Shown: piece by piece, positions 16,999 through 26,124 of the stretch
Layout of the letters: each line of letters starts with the position of its first letter
Numbering within the stretch: position 1 is the stretch's first letter
Source: Streptomyces misionensis
GTDB taxonomy: Bacteria; Actinomycetota; Actinomycetes; Streptomycetales; Streptomycetaceae
DNA length: 64,000 nt
Direction of reading: 5' to 3'
Assembly: GCF_900104815.1 (NCBI RefSeq)
Contig: NZ_FNTD01000004.1
Span: 7,563,001-7,627,000 of the forward strand
Position numbers and translations under genes: made by a program
Notes under the pieces: model-generated
Database searches by the model: none
Seen by the model: only the letters and a program-made list of their open reading frames with translations
What the model was told of the DNA's origin: nothing

Positions 16999-17841
16999 AT
17001 GCCCGACGCCCGCCCCCGCCTTCTCTACGTCACCGATCTGGCGTACCAGGCCCGCGGGCGCCGCTACTGCGACGAGGACATCCTGCTCACCTCCCGGCTG
17101 CGCGCCCACTTCGACCTGGCACTGTGCCATCCGCTGGACGCGGTGGCGCTGATGGACGGGTACGACGCGGTCGTGGTGCGCAACAGCGGGCCCGTGCTCG
17201 GCTACCAGCAGGCGTACGACGCCTTCCGCGCGCGGGCGCTGGAGCGCGGCACCCCGGTGTACAACCCGCTCACCGGCAAGGCGGACATGGCCGGCAAGCG
17301 GTATCTGCTCGACCTGACCGACGCCGGGTACCCGGTGATCCCGACCGTCGGCCGGGCCGCTGACCTGGACCGGCTGCCGGCCGTCGACCGCTACGTCTGC
17401 AAGCCCCGGCTCGGCGCGGACTCCCTCGGCCTGCGGATCGTCCCCGCCGGCCGGGTCGCCGCCTTCGCCGGGGACGACATGCTGGTACAGCCCTACATCG
17501 TCTTCGTCCACGAGATCTCCTTCTACTTCGTGGACGACGACTTCCAGTACGCCCTGTACGCCCCCGACCCGCGCCGCCGCTGGGAGCTGAAGCCGTACCC
17601 GGCGACCGCCGCGGACCTGGAGTTCGCCCGGCGCTTCGTCGACTGGAACGACCTCGGCCACGGCATCCAGCGCGTCGACGCCTGCCGCGCCCCGGACGGC
17701 GCCCTGCTGCTGGTCGAGCTGGAGGACCTGAACCCCTATCTGTCGCTGGACGCGCTGCCGGAGGGGGACAGGGACGCCTTCGTCGGCGCGGTCACGGCGT
17801 CCCTGAGCCGGTTCGTACGGGGAGCGGTCACCCCAGCCTGA
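16999..17841 (+). CDS. Orphan ATP-grasp-fold protein, substrate unknown
   Basis: A 280-residue soluble protein resembling the ATP-grasp superfamily (RimK, glutathione synthetase, D-Ala ligase fold). Features are RYVCKPRLGADSLGLRIV (lysine and glycine loop expected to contact ATP), MLVQPYIVFVHEISFYFVDD in place of the usual hinge strands, and LVELEDLNPYLSLD with the Glu and Asn expected to bind magnesium. The N-terminal region (LLYVTDLAYQARGRRYCDED) looks like a pre-ATP-grasp domain. The family joins a carboxylate to an amine or thiol using ATP, but no pathway neighbour indicates the substrate. Its 3' end overlaps the convergent polysaccharide lyase remnant by 14 bp. Confidence 0.65.
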   Translation: MPDARPRLLYVTDLAYQARGRRYCDEDILLTSRLRAHFDLALCHPLDAVALMDGYDAVVVRNSGPVLGYQQAYDAFRARALERGTPVYNPLTGKADMAGKRYLLDLTDAGYPVIPTVGRAADLDRLPAVDRYVCKPRLGADSLGLRIVPAGRVAAFAGDDMLVQPYIVFVHEISFYFVDDDFQYALYAPDPRRRWELKPYPATAADLEFARRFVDWNDLGHGIQRVDACRAPDGALLLVELEDLNPYLSLDALPEGDRDAFVGAVTASLSRFVRGAVTPA

Positions 17842-20267
17842 CGGTGATCCGCTGGCTCACCCCGGCCGTGCCCCTGAGGTCGCCGAAGGCGAGCGTGAGG
17901 GAGCGGCCGGTGGTGGCCGAGACGACCGTGGCCGGCGCGGAGGTCACCGCGGCGACCGGCCGCCGCCAGGTCAGGGTCAGACCCGTGCTCATCAGCATCG
18001 GATCGCTCACCGCGATCACGGCCGTGCCGTCCGTTCTCGCTGATCATCACCGAACACGGGTCGCTCGCGGTGAGCGTTCCGACCGTTCCGCCGAACCAGA
18101 AGTTCACCCCGGTGAACCCGAGCGGGCGGACAAAGACGCCCTGCTGGTCGTCCGTGTTGGCGAGCACGGTCAGCCAGTCGCGCTCCGCCGCCCGGGCCCG
18201 CGTCCGTGCGGCGCTCGCGCCCGGCATGAGCAGATAGGCGTACGAGGCGTTCACCGGATCGGTGCCGTGATCGACGTACATCGTCAGGTACGTGCGGCTC
18301 AGCACGGTCGGGGACCCGCCCGTGTTGATCGAACTCCAGCTGCCGTCCCGGGCGTCGCGCAGCGCCCGCACCGTCGCGCCGCCGGGGAAGACATAGCCGC
18401 CGTGCCCGCCGATGTGCGCCCAGCCGGTGCCGGTGAGCGTCTGCGACCAGGGGTGGGCGACCGGCTCCACCCTGCCATCCACCGTGAACGGGGCGTCGCC
18501 CGCGGCCCCCAGGTTCCGGTTCTCGACCGTCGTCTCCACGACCGTTCCGTCGGTGCAGGTGATCCCCGCACCCAGGCAGACCACCGTGTCGTCGAGGAAG
18601 AACCACGACTTCTTCGCGACCAGCGTCGACTGGAGGCCCTTGAGGTGCTGCCCGACCGCGGCCCGCTCCCCGTCCGTCGCGCCGCCCACCCAGTTCACGT
18701 CCGGTCTGGCCGCGCCCCAGTCGCCGCCCGCGCCGTCCGCCAGCACCCGCCGGGAGACGGTGGTACCCGGCAGCCGGTACGGGTCCACGGTGGGCCAGAA
18801 GGCGTCGCTGTACTGGCCGCCCGCGAAGGTGTCGCCCCACCAGTAGAGCATTCCGGCCCCCGTGTGCCAGCCGCGCAGGTTCTCGCCGTTGCCGCACTCG
18901 TAGTAGGCGATCCGCTTGCCGGCCATGCTCAGCGAGGCCGCCCAGCCGGGCCGGCGGTGGGTGGCCCGTGCCATGGCGGGGAAGAGCCGGTGCCCGGTCG
19001 GCTCCGGCACCGCGGACACCGCCGGGTCCGTGTCGACATCGCTGAGCCGGGCCAGGTTGGGCAGGCTCAGCACCGGGTCGGCGAGCGGCGGGCTGTAGGT
19101 GTCGCGCCGCATCCAGCCCTTCACCAGGCCGCGCCAGCGCGCGTTCTCCGCCGCGCTCGCGCCCTGTCCGAGCAGCAGCACGGAGGCGAGGACGGGGTGG
19201 CCGCGCAGATGGTCGTCCTGCTGGATCGCCTGCGGGTCCGCGGCCGACAGGCCCCGGCTGATCGCCCGGCCCGCGACACCGTCCATCACCAGGCCGTTGT
19301 GGAGGAACGGCGCCCAGGCCTTCTCGACCGAGTCGAAGACGATCTGCCGGTTCTCGTCGGTCACCTCCCAGCCGGAGCCGGCCAGCAGCGCGAACAGCAT
19401 CCCGAGCCCGCCCAGGAACACCGCACCGTAGGAGCCGGTGTACGGCACCCAGGTGTGCTGGATGAACGAACCGTCGGCGTGCAGACCGTCGCCCGAGGTG
19501 ACGTACGGGAAGACGGGCGAGAGGGCGTCGCGGGCCAGCGCCACCTTGGCCGCGTCGCCCCCGACCACCCCGCGCAGCGCCAGCACCCGGCACAGATCGA
19601 CCCGGTTGGCGCCCGTGCTGGTGCCGGTGTAGTCCGCCACCGCGGAGTCGGGCACGAAGTGGTCCACGGCCGCGGTGCAGCCGGCGATCTGCTCGGCGGA
19701 CAGGGCGTCGTACATCAGCACGCATGTGTCGAGGAGCGCCTGCGGGGCGCCGATCTGCCAGCTCCACCAGTTGCCGTACGGGGGCTGGTGCGCGTTGTAG
19801 ACGTCGTCGTGGAGGTGGTCGAGGCCGGTGACCACGGCGTCCCGCAGGGCGGTGTCGCCGGTCAGTCCCGTGCCCGGCTGGGCGTAGGCCTGCGCGAGCG
19901 TGCTCAGCCGGGTGTGACTGGCGCTCATGTTGCCGGAGTAGGTGAACGATTCCTGGTCGGTGTCCGGGTCGGGGTCGGCGTACGGGAGGTCCGGCCACAG
20001 GGAGCCGGTGGCGGGGGCCATGGCGGCGAGGTACCGGCGTGCCGTGCGGCCCAGGTCGGCCAGACGGGAGGCGAAGGGCTCGGCGCCGGGGTCGAAGCCT
20101 TCGCCGAGGATCAGGGTGCGCCACCTCGTCCGCAGGGCGGCGAACTCGTCCGGTGCCGCGAAGGCCGGGGGCGCGGCGCTCAGTCCCAGTGCGACGGCGC
20201 TGCCGGAGCAGGCGGCCAGGAAAGCACGGCGTGACCAAGGAGTCGTCATGACGGCGCTTTCTAGCAC
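17828..20267 (-). pseudogene. Tat-exported polysaccharide lyase family 8 (hyaluronate/chondroitin/xanthan lyase type), frameshifted near the C-terminus
   Basis: About 800 residues resemble PL8 lyases, which cleave uronate-containing polysaccharides by beta-elimination. Seen are a twin-arginine signal (SRRAFLAACSGSAVALG), the alpha-toroid region with NWWSWQIGAPQALLDTCV, a HADGSFIQHTWVPYTGSYG segment matching the catalytic His/Tyr region, and GKRIAYYECGNGENLRGWHT in the beta-sandwich part. After SVMISENGR, at about 18026, one extra C shifts the frame. The expected tail (VIAVSDPMLMSTG to QRITVRLG) continues in the next frame and stops at 17828; the shifted frame instead runs to 17736. Only the last beta-sheet portion is lost. 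A GTG at 20267 has AGGAAA upstream, while ATG 20249 gives the commoner N-terminus. A sequencing error cannot be excluded. Confidence 0.75.
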
Positions 20268-20277
20268 GCGCTTTCCT

Positions 20278-20318
20278 GAACGATCAATAGGAAAGACTCA
20301 GATGATCGTTCGATCGTT
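20278..20318. promoter_or_regulatory. Operator candidate upstream of the polysaccharide lyase
   Basis: GAACGATCA (20278-20286) and TGATCGTTC (20303-20311) form a perfect 9-bp inverted repeat around 16 bases, followed by another CGATCGTT (20311-20318). The segment is markedly AT-richer than its surroundings and starts 11 bp upstream of the lyase GTG. Confidence 0.5.
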
Positions 20319-20506
20319 TTGTCTACAGGAGTACGGCCCACTCGGGTGGCCGGGGTGGCCGGGGCGGTCGGGGCGGTCGGCGGAGGGGGCGGCGGATTGG
20401 TGGGCCGGTCCAATGCCGAGCGATTGGGGGACGGCGCGCGGGGAACCCCCCTGCGCGGGAACATCGGTGTACGGGGACCGAGCGGCGGTGGACGGAGCGG
20501 AGCGGC

Positions 20507-20989
20507 ATGACGCGGGCGGACGTTTTCCTGGGGCGGCTCGACCCCGACATGTGCGTGGTCACGGCCGCGGCCGGCGGCGAGCGGGCGGGCTGTCTGGTCG
20601 GCTTCGCCGCGCAGTGCTCCATCCAGCCGCCCCGGCTCGCCGTGTGGCTGTCCAAGGCCAACCGCACCTACCGCGTCGCCCGCGCGGCACAGTGCCTCGC
20701 CGTCCATCTGCTCACCCGCGACCAGCGTGCCCTCGCGGAACTCTTCGGCGGCCGGACGGGCGATGACACCGACAAGTTCGCCGGGCTGGACCTGGTGCGG
20801 GTGCCCGGCGGCGCCGTGGTCCTCGCGGACGCGGCGGCCTGGTGCGTCGGCACCATCCTGCACCGCGTCGACGGCGGCGACCACGTCGGCTTCGTCCTCG
20901 ACCCGCTGGAGTGGGGCGAGGGGCGCGCGGGCCCGCTGCTGCGGCTGTCCGACGCGATCGGCATCGAGGCCGGCCACCCCGCGGACTGA
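20507..20989 (+). CDS. Flavin reductase-like domain protein
   Basis: A 160-residue FMN-binding split-barrel protein of the flavin reductase family. The block VVTAAAGGERAGCLVGFAAQCSIQPPRLAV is typical of the start of the domain (FMN-contact region), followed by KANRTYRVARAAQCLAVHLL and a late HVGFVLDPL strand. Such proteins reduce FMN for a monooxygenase partner or bind flavin directly, but no monooxygenase lies nearby. The start ATG has GGAGCGGAG about five bases upstream. It is divergent from the polysaccharide lyase, 240 bp away, and convergent with a methyltransferase. Confidence 0.8.
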   Translation: MTRADVFLGRLDPDMCVVTAAAGGERAGCLVGFAAQCSIQPPRLAVWLSKANRTYRVARAAQCLAVHLLTRDQRALAELFGGRTGDDTDKFAGLDLVRVPGGAVVLADAAAWCVGTILHRVDGGDHVGFVLDPLEWGEGRAGPLLRLSDAIGIEAGHPAD

Positions 20990-21014
20990 CCCCGCCCCGA
21001 CGGCGCGGCGGAAC

Positions 21015-21755
21015 TCACGGTTTGTGGGTTGCCCAGAGCAGTTCCGCCGGCCAGCGGTGTGCCCAGTCGCATGGATCGGTCTCGTTGTAACCGTTGGGTG
21101 TTCCGGGGGCGGGCCGCGGCTCGATGAGGTCGTCGATGACGAGCCCCGCGCCGCGCAGGACCCTGACCCAGTCGCCGTAGGTGAGCTGATAGCTGGTCGC
21201 GCCGTCGTCCTCGGCGATGGCGTTCAGCCCGAAGTAGTCCTGCGTGAGCGTCGTGGTCACGCGGCCGGCGGCTTCGTCGTAGCAGGCTTCGAACCATGGA
21301 CTGGCGACGTTGAACACCAGGCGTCCGCCTCGGCGCAGGACGCGTGCGGCCTGTAGGACGGCCAGGTGCGGGGGCGCCCAGCTGAGCCCGCCGAAGTCGC
21401 AGAACACCAGGTCGAAGCTGTCGGCGGCGAAGGGGAGTCGTTCGGCGGCGCCTTGCACCAGCGGGTAGCGGGCCGCGCCCATCGCGGCGGCGGCCGCGGC
21501 GAGTTGGGCCTCGGACAGGTCGAACCCGACCACGGTGGCGCCCTCGGCGGCGAGCGCCCTGGACCACTGGCCGGCGCCGCAGCCGAGTTCGAGGACGCGC
21601 TTGCCGGTGACGTCGCCCAGGGCGTGCAGGTGCGCGTCGGGGATGGAGTACATGCCCCACAGCCGGGGTGTGGCGCCGATGCGCGGGTCGTGCTCGTGCT
21701 GGTAGGTGCCGCTGATCCGGTTCCAGAACCGCCTGTTGGCGGGGATGCTGTCCAC
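21015..21755 (-). CDS. Class I SAM-dependent methyltransferase
   Basis: A 246-residue methyltransferase of the UbiE/type-11 kind. The SAM-binding motif VLELGCGAGQWSRALA is near residue 55, followed by VVGFDLSEAQLAAA and the post-motifs LPFAADSFDLVFCDFGG and VLRRGGRLVFNVASPW. The N-terminal NRRFWNRISGTYQHEHD helix is typical of this group. The GTG at 21755 has GGAG eight bases upstream; the frame runs open far upstream because of GC bias. The substrate is unknown; the C-terminal GYNETDPCDWAHRWPAELLW suggests a dedicated subfamily. Confidence 0.87.
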   Translation of the reverse strand: MDSIPANRRFWNRISGTYQHEHDPRIGATPRLWGMYSIPDAHLHALGDVTGKRVLELGCGAGQWSRALAAEGATVVGFDLSEAQLAAAAAAMGAARYPLVQGAAERLPFAADSFDLVFCDFGGLSWAPPHLAVLQAARVLRRGGRLVFNVASPWFEACYDEAAGRVTTTLTQDYFGLNAIAEDDGATSYQLTYGDWVRVLRGAGLVIDDLIEPRPAPGTPNGYNETDPCDWAHRWPAELLWATHKP

Positions 21756-21898
21756 GTGCCGACTCCAGCACCGTCTGCCTGGGGCGGTCAACACGATAAG
21801 GGCACTGACGAGCCCTCGTCCCCGCCCGGCCCGTGATCCGCCGGCCGGCACCGGTGTCTCTCGTTCGGGCCGGGCCGGGCCGGTCCGAACGAAAGACC

Positions 21899-24352
21899 CT
21901 AGCCGTTCGGGGCCTCCCAGCTGTCCGGGTCCGCCGCGTCGACCGGTTCCTCGGTGCGGTCGTCGGCGCGCGCCGGCATCCGGATGTCCAGCACGCAGAC
22001 GTCGTCGCGCCGCTCGTCCGCGACCATGGCGGCGAGCAGCGCGTCCAGGGAGTCCCCGCCGCCGTCGCCGTGGGCCCGCGCCGCCTCGGCCAGCCGGGCC
22101 AGCCCCACGTCCAGGCCCTCGCCGGGCCGCTCGATGAGGCCGTCGGTGTACACCAGCAGCCGGTCCCCGGGGGCCAGGCGCAGCTGCGCCGACTCGTACG
22201 AGGGGCGGGCGCTGGCGCCGAGCAGCATGCCGACGGGGCGGTCGAGGTAGCGCACCTCGCCGTCGCGCACCAGCAGCGGCGGCGGGTGCCCGGCCTGCGC
22301 CCAGGTCAGCAGCTGCCGGTCGGGCTCGTAGCGGGCCATGATCATGGTGGCGGTGCGCCGGCCGTCCCGGGAGTGCAGCAGCAGCTGGTTGAGCCGGGCC
22401 AGGGCGACGGTGAGGGAGGTGCCGGTGCTGACCATCCCCTTGGCGGTGAACCGGAGCTGGGCCATGGTGGCCACCGCGTCGATGCCGTGGCCCGCCACGT
22501 CGCCGACCACGAACAGCGCGTCCGCGTCCGGCAGTTCGATGGCGCTGAACCAGTCGCCGCCGACGTGGATGCCGGCCTGTGCGGGCAGATAGGCGACCTC
22601 GACGCGCAGCCCGGCCAGCCGTACCGGCTTGCTGGGCAGCGGCAGCAGGGCGTGCTGGAGCCGGGCCGCCAGCGCCCGTTCGGCCTGGAGCACCCCGCGC
22701 TGGAGCAGCATCGTGCGCTCGCTCTTGACCAGGGCGAGTTCCGCGCTGCGCTGTGCGGTGAGGTCCTGGACGAAGCCGTGCACCTCGGCCGGGGTGCCGT
22801 CCGGCTCGGTGACGGCCTCGGCCACCAGCCGCAGATGCCGTACTCCCTCGGGCGCCTCGACCCGGAACGGCGCGTCGAAGGCCCGGCCGCGGCGGACCAG
22901 CCCGGTGATCGCGGCGGTCAGCTGGTCCGCGTCCTGGGGCAGTGCCAATCCGGGCAGCTCCGCCAGTTCCAGCGGCCCGCGCGCGGGGTCGCGGCCCAGG
23001 ACGGCGTAGGCCTGCGCGGACCAGGAGATCTCCCCGGTGACCAGGTTCCAGTTCGCCCAGCCGAGGTTGCCGAGCCGCTGCACGTCGGCCAGCCGCTGCT
23101 CCTGCCGCTCCGTCGGGTCGTACCGCAGCCAGGACACCAGCAGCCCCTCGCCCAGCGGGGCGGCCCGCACCGAGTAGGTGGCGGTCACGGCCACCCCGCC
23201 GGACACGTACTGGTAGGCGAACGGCTCGCCCTCGAACGGCACCCCCGTCTCCAGGGCCGTCAGATAGCCCCGCCACAGCGGTTCGCCCGCGACGGACGGG
23301 TAGCTCTCCAGGATGCGCCGGCCGACCATGTCGCGTCCGGTGCGGCCGAACACGTCGACGGTCCGCGGCGCGGCGGCGTCGATGCGGTAGTCCTCCACCT
23401 CGCCCGTGGGGCCGCGCAGCGGGGTGAGCAGGACCGCGGCACCCGGCAACGCCTCGAAGACCGCCTGCACGGCCGCGGTGAGAGCGAGTTCGCCGGGGGC
23501 TTCCCGCGGGGCGTCCAGGGCGCGCAGGCGGCCGGCGCACAACCGGGCGGTGGCGCGCAGCAGTTCGCGCTCGCGCGGCTCGAACGGCTGGTCGTGCCGG
23601 CGCAGCACCCCGAGGGCGACCCGGCCGGCGCCCCCGGCCGGCACCGGCAGCCAGGCCCGGGTCGGCCACCGCTCGGGCGGGCTGCCGCTGAGCAGGTACC
23701 GGGTGCGGTCGGCCGGCAGGTCCTCCAGCCAGAGGGGCTCGCCCGTCGCCAGCACCTCGAAGGCGGGCACCCCGGCCAGCGGGGGCACATGCCGCCACTG
23801 GGCGGCGAACCGAGGTTCGGCGCCCGCGTGCCCGATCAGTTCGATCCCGCCCTCGGCCTGCCGCTCGTAGAGGAGTACGGCATCGGCCCGCACCTCGGCC
23901 GCCAGCCGGTCCAGGAGGCGCCCGGCCAGTTCCTGCGGGGAACCGACGCGCACCAGGTCCCGGCCCATCCTGCTCAGTGCCTCGGCGAGGTCGGGGGCAC
24001 CGGCGGGCGGGGTCTCGCGAGGGGGCGGGGACGCGGCCGCGGGGTCCGCCTCCTCCTTGGACGGCGGGAGCGCGCCCAGGGCGAGCCAGCACTCCTCGAC
24101 GAGGGTGCGCCCGCTGTCCCGGGCACGGCGGCGCAGCTCGTCGTGGGCGGCGACCGGGGTACAGCCGGTGAGCGCCATCAGGGCGCCCTTGGCCCGCTCC
24201 AGTACCGCCGCCGTCGCGGCGCGGTCCCGCAGCCGCTCCAGCTCCGCGCGTTGCCGGGCCACGACCCTGGCCAGCGCGGCGCTGTCGGCGCCGGTGCCGG
24301 GGTCGCCCATCGGGGAAACGGACTCGCTCGTCACGCGACGAGCATCGCACAT
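21899..24352 (-). CDS. ANTAR-GAF-PAS-SpoIIE (PP2C) serine phosphatase sensor
   Basis: An 817-residue cytoplasmic signalling protein of the SpoIIE/RsbU type, which dephosphorylates anti-sigma antagonists. Domain order: an ANTAR-like helical segment (AVLERAKGALMALTGCTPVAAHDEL, about 45-90), a GAF-like domain (about 120-270), one or two PAS domains (VEDYRIDAAAPRTVDVFG; WANWNLVTGEISWSAQAY), a linker coiled coil, then the PP2C phosphatase from about 590. Metal-binding motifs seen are GGDWFS, GDVAGHGIDA and YTDGLIE. No histidine-kinase-like ATPase follows it. No transmembrane segment is seen, so it should sense a cytoplasmic signal. The ATG at 24352 is preceded by GAAGGG; an ATG at 24310 is also possible. 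No anti-sigma gene is adjacent. Confidence 0.88.
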   Translation of the reverse strand: MCDARRVTSESVSPMGDPGTGADSAALARVVARQRAELERLRDRAATAAVLERAKGALMALTGCTPVAAHDELRRRARDSGRTLVEECWLALGALPPSKEEADPAAASPPPRETPPAGAPDLAEALSRMGRDLVRVGSPQELAGRLLDRLAAEVRADAVLLYERQAEGGIELIGHAGAEPRFAAQWRHVPPLAGVPAFEVLATGEPLWLEDLPADRTRYLLSGSPPERWPTRAWLPVPAGGAGRVALGVLRRHDQPFEPRERELLRATARLCAGRLRALDAPREAPGELALTAAVQAVFEALPGAAVLLTPLRGPTGEVEDYRIDAAAPRTVDVFGRTGRDMVGRRILESYPSVAGEPLWRGYLTALETGVPFEGEPFAYQYVSGGVAVTATYSVRAAPLGEGLLVSWLRYDPTERQEQRLADVQRLGNLGWANWNLVTGEISWSAQAYAVLGRDPARGPLELAELPGLALPQDADQLTAAITGLVRRGRAFDAPFRVEAPEGVRHLRLVAEAVTEPDGTPAEVHGFVQDLTAQRSAELALVKSERTMLLQRGVLQAERALAARLQHALLPLPSKPVRLAGLRVEVAYLPAQAGIHVGGDWFSAIELPDADALFVVGDVAGHGIDAVATMAQLRFTAKGMVSTGTSLTVALARLNQLLLHSRDGRRTATMIMARYEPDRQLLTWAQAGHPPPLLVRDGEVRYLDRPVGMLLGASARPSYESAQLRLAPGDRLLVYTDGLIERPGEGLDVGLARLAEAARAHGDGGGDSLDALLAAMVADERRDDVCVLDIRMPARADDRTEEPVDAADPDSWEAPNG

Positions 24353-24413
24353 TCGGCACCCTTCGATCACCGGTGTGGAGGAGCGGAGCGGCGAGGACGC
24401 CCCTGCCGGTGCG

Positions 24414-24791
24414 TCAGGCCGGGTGGCCGCCGCGGCGCGCCAGGGCCTCGGTGACCGCGCGGACGCTGCGGGCGATGTGCTGGAGCTGGAGCACCTCGGC
24501 CGCGTACAGCTTGATCGTGTGCTCGATGACCGACTCGGGCAGACCGAGCACCGGGAGTTCGGCCCGCGCCGTCTGGAGGGCGGTGCGGGCCACCCGGATC
24601 TCCTGCTGCACCTGGAGCTGCGCGTGCCGGGCGAGCAGCACCGGGTGGCGGATCAGGGCCGGATAGCTCGCGTAGCGCGCGGGGACCAGCTCGCGCAGCC
24701 ACCTGGCGGCCGAGCGCTCCCAGTCGTACGAACCCGGGGTCTTGACCTGGCAGGGCCAGTCGGGGCTGATGCGCGTGCTGGTGAGGGTCAT
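24414..24791 (-). CDS. Conserved hypothetical helical protein
   Basis: A 125-residue soluble protein, mostly helical (RHPVLLARHAQLQVQQEIRV, VIEHTIKLYAAEVLQLQHIA), with no motif I recognise. Codon use is typical of the neighbourhood. The ATG at 24791 has GGAAGTG just upstream; the frame continues open beyond it. It follows an AT-rich leader and ends 61 bp before the SpoIIE phosphatase start, same strand, so the two may be co-transcribed and it may act with that sensor, which is inference only. Confidence 0.6.
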   Translation of the reverse strand: MTLTSTRISPDWPCQVKTPGSYDWERSAARWLRELVPARYASYPALIRHPVLLARHAQLQVQQEIRVARTALQTARAELPVLGLPESVIEHTIKLYAAEVLQLQHIARSVRAVTEALARRGGHPA

Positions 24792-25129
24792 GGTCACTTC
24801 CGGTCTGCGCGTCGTGAGGGTGGTCCGACGAGGGCGGGCGGCCCCGGTCCAGGGGATGACCGGGGCCGCCCCGGGGTGCGGCGCAGGGACGCCGCACCAC
24901 CGGACATCCCGCTCGCCGGCCTGGGTAGGTGACGGCCGGCCCCGGGGTGTCCGCGCGGGTGCCCCGGGCGAGTATTTATATATACCGATCACTTTGCAAG
25001 ACGTATGAAAACATTCATGCGCGATATGGGGTGAAAGATCCCGGTGCGGGTGGGGGGTGACCGCAAGATCTTCACGGATGGGGCCCACCGTCGAGGAGAA
25101 CGGCGGCGCCGCGCCGGGGAGCGGCGGAC
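24792..25129. other. 338-bp gap with an AT-rich island
   Basis: No gene is supported here. Bases about 24970-25035 are unusually AT-rich for this genome, with TATTTATATATACC and an ATGAA-AACA-TTCAT inverted repeat near 25006. It is probably the promoter and regulator-binding region of the leftward gene at 24791. Confidence 0.45.
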
Positions 25130-26047
25130 TCAGTCCCTGACGAAGAACTGGTGCTGCTCGGAGATCTGCTCGTATTTCTCCAGCCGGGCCTGGGTGCGCT
25201 CCGGATCGGCGTCGGTCATGGCCTGCAGCAGCGCGGCGGCCATCACACCGGGCGCGGCGTAGGAGTCGAACACCAGCCGGGAGCCGGTGCCGGTGGCGAA
25301 GGTGACGTCGGCCTCGTCGGCCAGCGGCCCGAGCGCGAGATCGGTGATCAGGGCAACCTTCAGACCGGCGTCGTGCGCCACCCGGATGGCCTGGAGGGTC
25401 TCGTGCGAGTGCCGGGGCATCGCGAACGCCAGCACCCAGCTGCCGCCGGCCTCACGGGACTGCAGCAGCGCGTCGTAGGCCACGCTGCCGCCCCGGGTGA
25501 CCAGCCGTACATCAGGGTGGATACGGCGCGCCGCGTACCCGAAGTACTCGGCCAGCGACTCCGAGATGCGCAGGCCCAGCACGGTCAGCGGGGTGGAGCG
25601 GGACAGCTCCCGGCCGACGTGGATCACCCGGTCCGGGTCCGCGAAGTCGCGCCGCAGGTTCTCCAGGTTCCGGATCTCGGCGTCGACGGCGGCCTGGAGC
25701 TCGTTGGCGCGGTTCGGGTCGCCGGGCCCGCCGGCCAGGGTCTTCAGCGCGATCGACTGCAACCGCTCGCGCAGCGCGGGATAGCCGCTGAAGCCGACCG
25801 CACCGGCGAACCGGGTGACGGACGGCTGGCTGACCCCCACCCGGTCCGCCAGCTCGGTGATGGACAGGAACGCGGCCTCGGTGATGTGCTCGATCAGGTA
25901 CTGGGCGATCCGGCGCTGCCCGGGGGACAGCCGGGGACCGTCGAACAGCTCCCTGAGCTGGGAGGTCGGGGCGGCCTCGGCCTGCGGTGCGGTCTTGCCC
26001 GAAGTGATCGCCGACGCCTGTGCGCGGGCCTGCTGCGGCGAGGGCAC
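25130..26047 (-). CDS. RpiR/MurR-family regulator (HTH-SIS)
   Basis: About 305 residues. An N-terminal RpiR-type helix-turn-helix (SPGQRRIAQYLIEHITEAAF, LSITELADRVGVSQPSVTRF) is followed by a SIS phosphosugar-binding domain (VLGLRISESLAEYFGYAA, PDVRLVTRGG, VLAFAMPRHSHETLQAI, LKVALITDLALGPLA). Such regulators bind a sugar phosphate. GTG 26047 with GGAGAC about seven bases upstream is preferred over GTG 26077. It lies downstream of a P-loop kinase gene in the same direction and within 1 kb of the beta-phosphoglucomutase/GH65 operon, which is a plausible target through glucose phosphates. Confidence 0.87.
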   Translation of the reverse strand: MPSPQQARAQASAITSGKTAPQAEAAPTSQLRELFDGPRLSPGQRRIAQYLIEHITEAAFLSITELADRVGVSQPSVTRFAGAVGFSGYPALRERLQSIALKTLAGGPGDPNRANELQAAVDAEIRNLENLRRDFADPDRVIHVGRELSRSTPLTVLGLRISESLAEYFGYAARRIHPDVRLVTRGGSVAYDALLQSREAGGSWVLAFAMPRHSHETLQAIRVAHDAGLKVALITDLALGPLADEADVTFATGTGSRLVFDSYAAPGVMAAALLQAMTDADPERTQARLEKYEQISEQHQFFVRD

Positions 26048-26124
26048 CGGTCCGTCTCCTTTGTCTGCCACGAGCACTCAACATAGCTCACCCAAGGCCG
26101 TGACCAGCGGGTTGACCAGCGGCC

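Noticed and set aside
17736..18060. Programmed ribosomal frameshifting in the lyase
   Set aside because: No slippery heptamer or downstream structure was recognised at the shift; simple mutation or an error is likelier.
17844..20234. A nearly 800-codon plus-strand frame across the lyase
   Set aside because: It has no recognisable domain; the minus-strand lyase matches PL8 motifs for most of its length.
24742..25008. Small plus-strand frame in the AT-rich gap
   Set aside because: It overlaps the real leftward gene start and has no ribosome site or motif.
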